Shown here one piece after another: positions 6,009 through 7,448 of a stretch of 7,448 nt of DNA. A model generated the notes under the pieces. It did not search any database and was not told where the DNA came from. It saw nothing but the letters and a program-made list of their open reading frames with translations. Every line of letters starts with the position of its first letter. The stretch's first letter is position 1. A program made the position numbers and the translations under genes. Source of the DNA: CAZDQL01 sp964507325 (lineage in GTDB: Bacteria; Planctomycetota; UBA1135; GCA-002686595); NCBI GenBank assembly GCA_964507325.1, contig CAZDQL010000167.1:1-7448 (forward strand), written 5' to 3'.

Positions 6009-6112
6009 TGAAGACCTACCAGTCCGGCTACGCTGGCGACGTAGCCCGAATGCAACGCCTGATCGGCATCTTCGTCTGGAGCCTGCTCCTCGTCGTCCTC
6101 TTCGTGATCTGA
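6009..6112 (+). CDS. 34-aa single-pass membrane miniprotein, hypothetical
   Basis: The peptide begins MKTYQSGYAGDVARMQR and continues as one hydrophobic segment (about residues 18-34, LIGIFVWSLLLVVLFVI) that runs to the C-terminus, as in a tail-anchored inner-membrane miniprotein. An in-frame GTG at 5927 would add 27 residues without recognisable features, so ATG 6009 is preferred. The ribosome binding site is weak (GGAA about 11 bases upstream). A very strong terminator begins 28 bases after the stop, which supports a real short transcript. I do not recognise a family, and the function is unknown. Confidence 0.5.
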
Positions 6113-6139
6113 GGGACCCACCCCTCAGCGAAGCTCGAA

Positions 6140-6189
6140 GGACCAGGCCCCGCGCCGCCGGTATCGGCGGCGCGGGGCTTGGTCCTTTT
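6140..6189 (+). terminator. strong intrinsic terminator between convergent genes
   Basis: Bases 6140-6160 pair with 6165-6185 over 21 bp (one G-U type pair) around the loop GTAT, with GGACC/GGTCC at the base and a GC-rich core, followed by TTTT (6186-6189). It sits between the plus-strand ORF ending at 6112 and the minus-strand gene ending at 6225. The minus direction has no clean T-run (TTCGAGCTTC follows), but the stem is long enough to act both ways. Confidence 0.85.
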
Positions 6190-6224
6190 CGCGCCGCCGT
6201 TGGTCCCCGCCGGAGCGCAATCGG

Positions 6225-7385
6225 TCACGGCCTCACCCACACCTCCAGCGCGTCCGAGAGGCCCACTCCGGTCCCGTCGAGGTGGTTGGGATCGCGGTAC
6301 CAGGTCTGCCAGAACTGCACCGTCCCGACGTCGCCGGGCTGGAAGGCGACCGGCACCTGCGCGTAGCCGAAGGAGTCGAACTGGAAGACCGGCGCGCGCG
6401 TCAGCGGGGGCTGGGCGCACAGGGTGCCGCCCTTGAACGGAAGCGCGGCAGCCGCGGCTCCGTGGAAGAGCTGACCCGGCTTGAGGGCCAGGCCGAAGGT
6501 GCAGGTGATCTCGAAGTTGCCGGCCGAGAGCGAGGGATCGCCCAGCCACCCGATCTGGGGCGTCAGGCCCGCCGAGTTGACCTTGGCCGTGCAGTACACC
6601 TGCGGGTCCGGGGTCTGGGGGGCGAAGTTCTCGATCCAGGTCTTCCAGCTCCCCGCCCGGTACTCGTGGATCCCCCAGAAGGAGCCGGCCACCGCGGGCT
6701 CCGCGTAGGTGCCGCTGTAGTCGCCCCAGCGGCCGCTAGTGTCGGCGCCGGTGCTGTTCTGAACGATGATCATGGGCTCGGTGTGGCCCGCGGGATCGCT
6801 GGAGCGGCGGGTGGTCACCGCCATGGAGATGTACTCGCTGGGGCTGGAGCGCGCGACCGTCAGAGCGGCGTTGTCGTCCTCGTCGACCCAGATGCTGCCG
6901 AAGAAGGTGCGCACGTCGCCGCCGCCGTCGACGTCTCCCCATTGCACCAGCGAGGGGGTCCCGCTGGCGGGCCAGTTGGCCATGTCGATCTGATACCAGC
7001 GCTGGCGCACGCGGTCGGCGCCCTGGTGGTGAGTCGCCCACAGCGAGCCGTTGCGGTACACGCAGCTCCAGAAGCGCGGCTCGAAGAGCTCCGGCCGCGT
7101 GCTGGTCCCCTGCTGCGGCGGGTCCTCGGGGTGCTGATAGGTCGGCACGCTCAGGTTCGTCGACTGGAGCTGCGGCGTCCCCAGGGGGTTGGTGATGGCC
7201 CACAGGACGAAGTGGTTGTTGCTGCTGTTCTCCTTGGACTCGATCATGTACTGGGCCGGCGGATTCCCGTAGGTCACGGGGATGCCGAAGGACTGGTCGT
7301 TGGTGATCAGCTTGCTGGTGGTGGCGGCCGTGCCGCCGTTCAGGACCGAGGACTTGTCGATGATCCAGATCAGGTACTTGTCCGG
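6225..7385 (-). CDS. large secreted planctomycete-type repeat protein, 5'-truncated
   Basis: 386 residues are visible, from PDKYLIWIIDKSSVLNGG to ALEVWVRP. The body looks like a beta-propeller-type extracellular domain, with motifs CVYRNGSLWATHHQG (~108-122), DVRTFFGSIWVDEDDNAALTVARSS, and GRWGDYSGTYAEP...FWGIHEYRAGSWKTWI (~218-251), the last typical of a widespread secreted family. From ~263 a separate C-terminal domain starts YCTAKVNSAGLTPQIGW and ends FWQTWYRDP...LSDALEVWVRP, which I associate with exported planctomycete proteins. It may serve surface sorting, but this is unproven. No start codon with a signal peptide is visible: the frame is broken by a TAG inside the CTATTCTC at 7386-7393, so the N-terminal part is missing. 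GTG 7275-7277 is internal, since coding similarity continues upstream of it. Transcription ends near the hairpin at 6140-6185. Confidence 0.75.
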   Translation of the reverse strand, partial: PDKYLIWIIDKSSVLNGGTAATTSKLITNDQSFGIPVTYGNPPAQYMIESKENSSNNHFVLWAITNPLGTPQLQSTNLSVPTYQHPEDPPQQGTSTRPELFEPRFWSCVYRNGSLWATHHQGADRVRQRWYQIDMANWPASGTPSLVQWGDVDGGGDVRTFFGSIWVDEDDNAALTVARSSPSEYISMAVTTRRSSDPAGHTEPMIIVQNSTGADTSGRWGDYSGTYAEPAVAGSFWGIHEYRAGSWKTWIENFAPQTPDPQVYCTAKVNSAGLTPQIGWLGDPSLSAGNFEITCTFGLALKPGQLFHGAAAAALPFKGGTLCAQPPLTRAPVFQFDSFGYAQVPVAFQPGDVGTVQFWQTWYRDPNHLDGTGVGLSDALEVWVRP

Positions 7386-7393
7386 CTATTCTC
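7386..7393. repeat. 8-bp direct repeat CTATTCTC, right copy
   Basis: Identical to 46-53. On the minus strand it contains the TAG that closes the frame of the large secreted-protein gene, and the apparent coding strand switches here. Confidence 0.5.
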
Positions 7394-7448
7394 CGGATCT
7401 ACCGCCGCGAGCTGGACGACATCCCCGGCCTCGAGTGCATCCCCGTGC
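7388..7448 (+). CDS. fragment of an unidentified protein at the window edge
   Basis: Twenty codons read ILRIYRRELDDIPGLECIPV, with third positions almost all G or C (ATC, TAC, CGC, GAG, CTG, GAC), as expected for coding DNA here. The pattern YRREL..IPGL recalls the C-terminal part of DegT/DnrJ/EryC1 sugar aminotransferases, but the stretch is too short to assign. It continues past the window, and its upstream part is replaced by the minus-strand gene. Confidence 0.35.
   Translation, partial: MLRIYRRELDDIPGLECIPV

Overview
The window is high-GC bacterial DNA that looks like an accessory, rearranged stretch of a Planctomycetota-type genome. The best clue is the large secreted protein at the right (6225-7385, minus strand). 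Its C-terminal domain opens with YCTAKVNS and closes with WYRDP...LSDALEVWVRP, a pattern I associate with abundant secreted proteins of planctomycetes. This taxonomic call rests on recall, not on a search.

Left third (1-3032): two same-orientation copies of one IS5-family (IS903-like) insertion sequence. Copy 1 (54-669) lacks its left half. Copy 2 (1765-3032) is complete and encodes a 315-aa DDE transposase with a full Y(2)R(3)E(6)K signature. Between them lies one minus-strand gene for a predicted secreted six-cysteine protein (848-1459) with no family I recognise, so the layout resembles a decayed composite transposon. Copy 2 itself carries a 174-bp nearly palindromic MITE-like element (2803-2976), inserted exactly at the transposase stop codon with CTAG on both sides. 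Copy 1 preserves the matching empty site.

Middle (3014-5628, all minus strand): a 100-aa CPCC-motif protein, then a LOG-family nucleotide phosphoribohydrolase-like protein, then an FkbM-family methyltransferase. The last two are 37 nt apart and probably co-transcribed. The right end of IS copy 2 cuts into the 3' end of the methyltransferase gene and supplies its last residues and stop codon.

Right (5629-7448): a divergent intergenic region holding a second MITE-like element (5707-5909, 14-bp perfect inverted repeats, CATTG direct repeats), a 34-aa single-membrane-segment ORF followed by a very strong hairpin terminator, and then the convergent 5'-truncated gene for the large secreted protein. 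That gene breaks off at about 7385, and the last ~60 bases appear to encode part of a different protein on the plus strand.

The 8-mer CTATTCTC sits exactly at both outer breakpoints (46-53 and 7386-7393). That could be a target duplication around a 7.3-kb insertion, or a sign of a chimeric molecule or assembly. I see no rRNA, tRNA, CRISPR array or recognisable defence system. The novelty here lies in the nested small mobile elements and the breakpoints rather than in a new multi-gene system.
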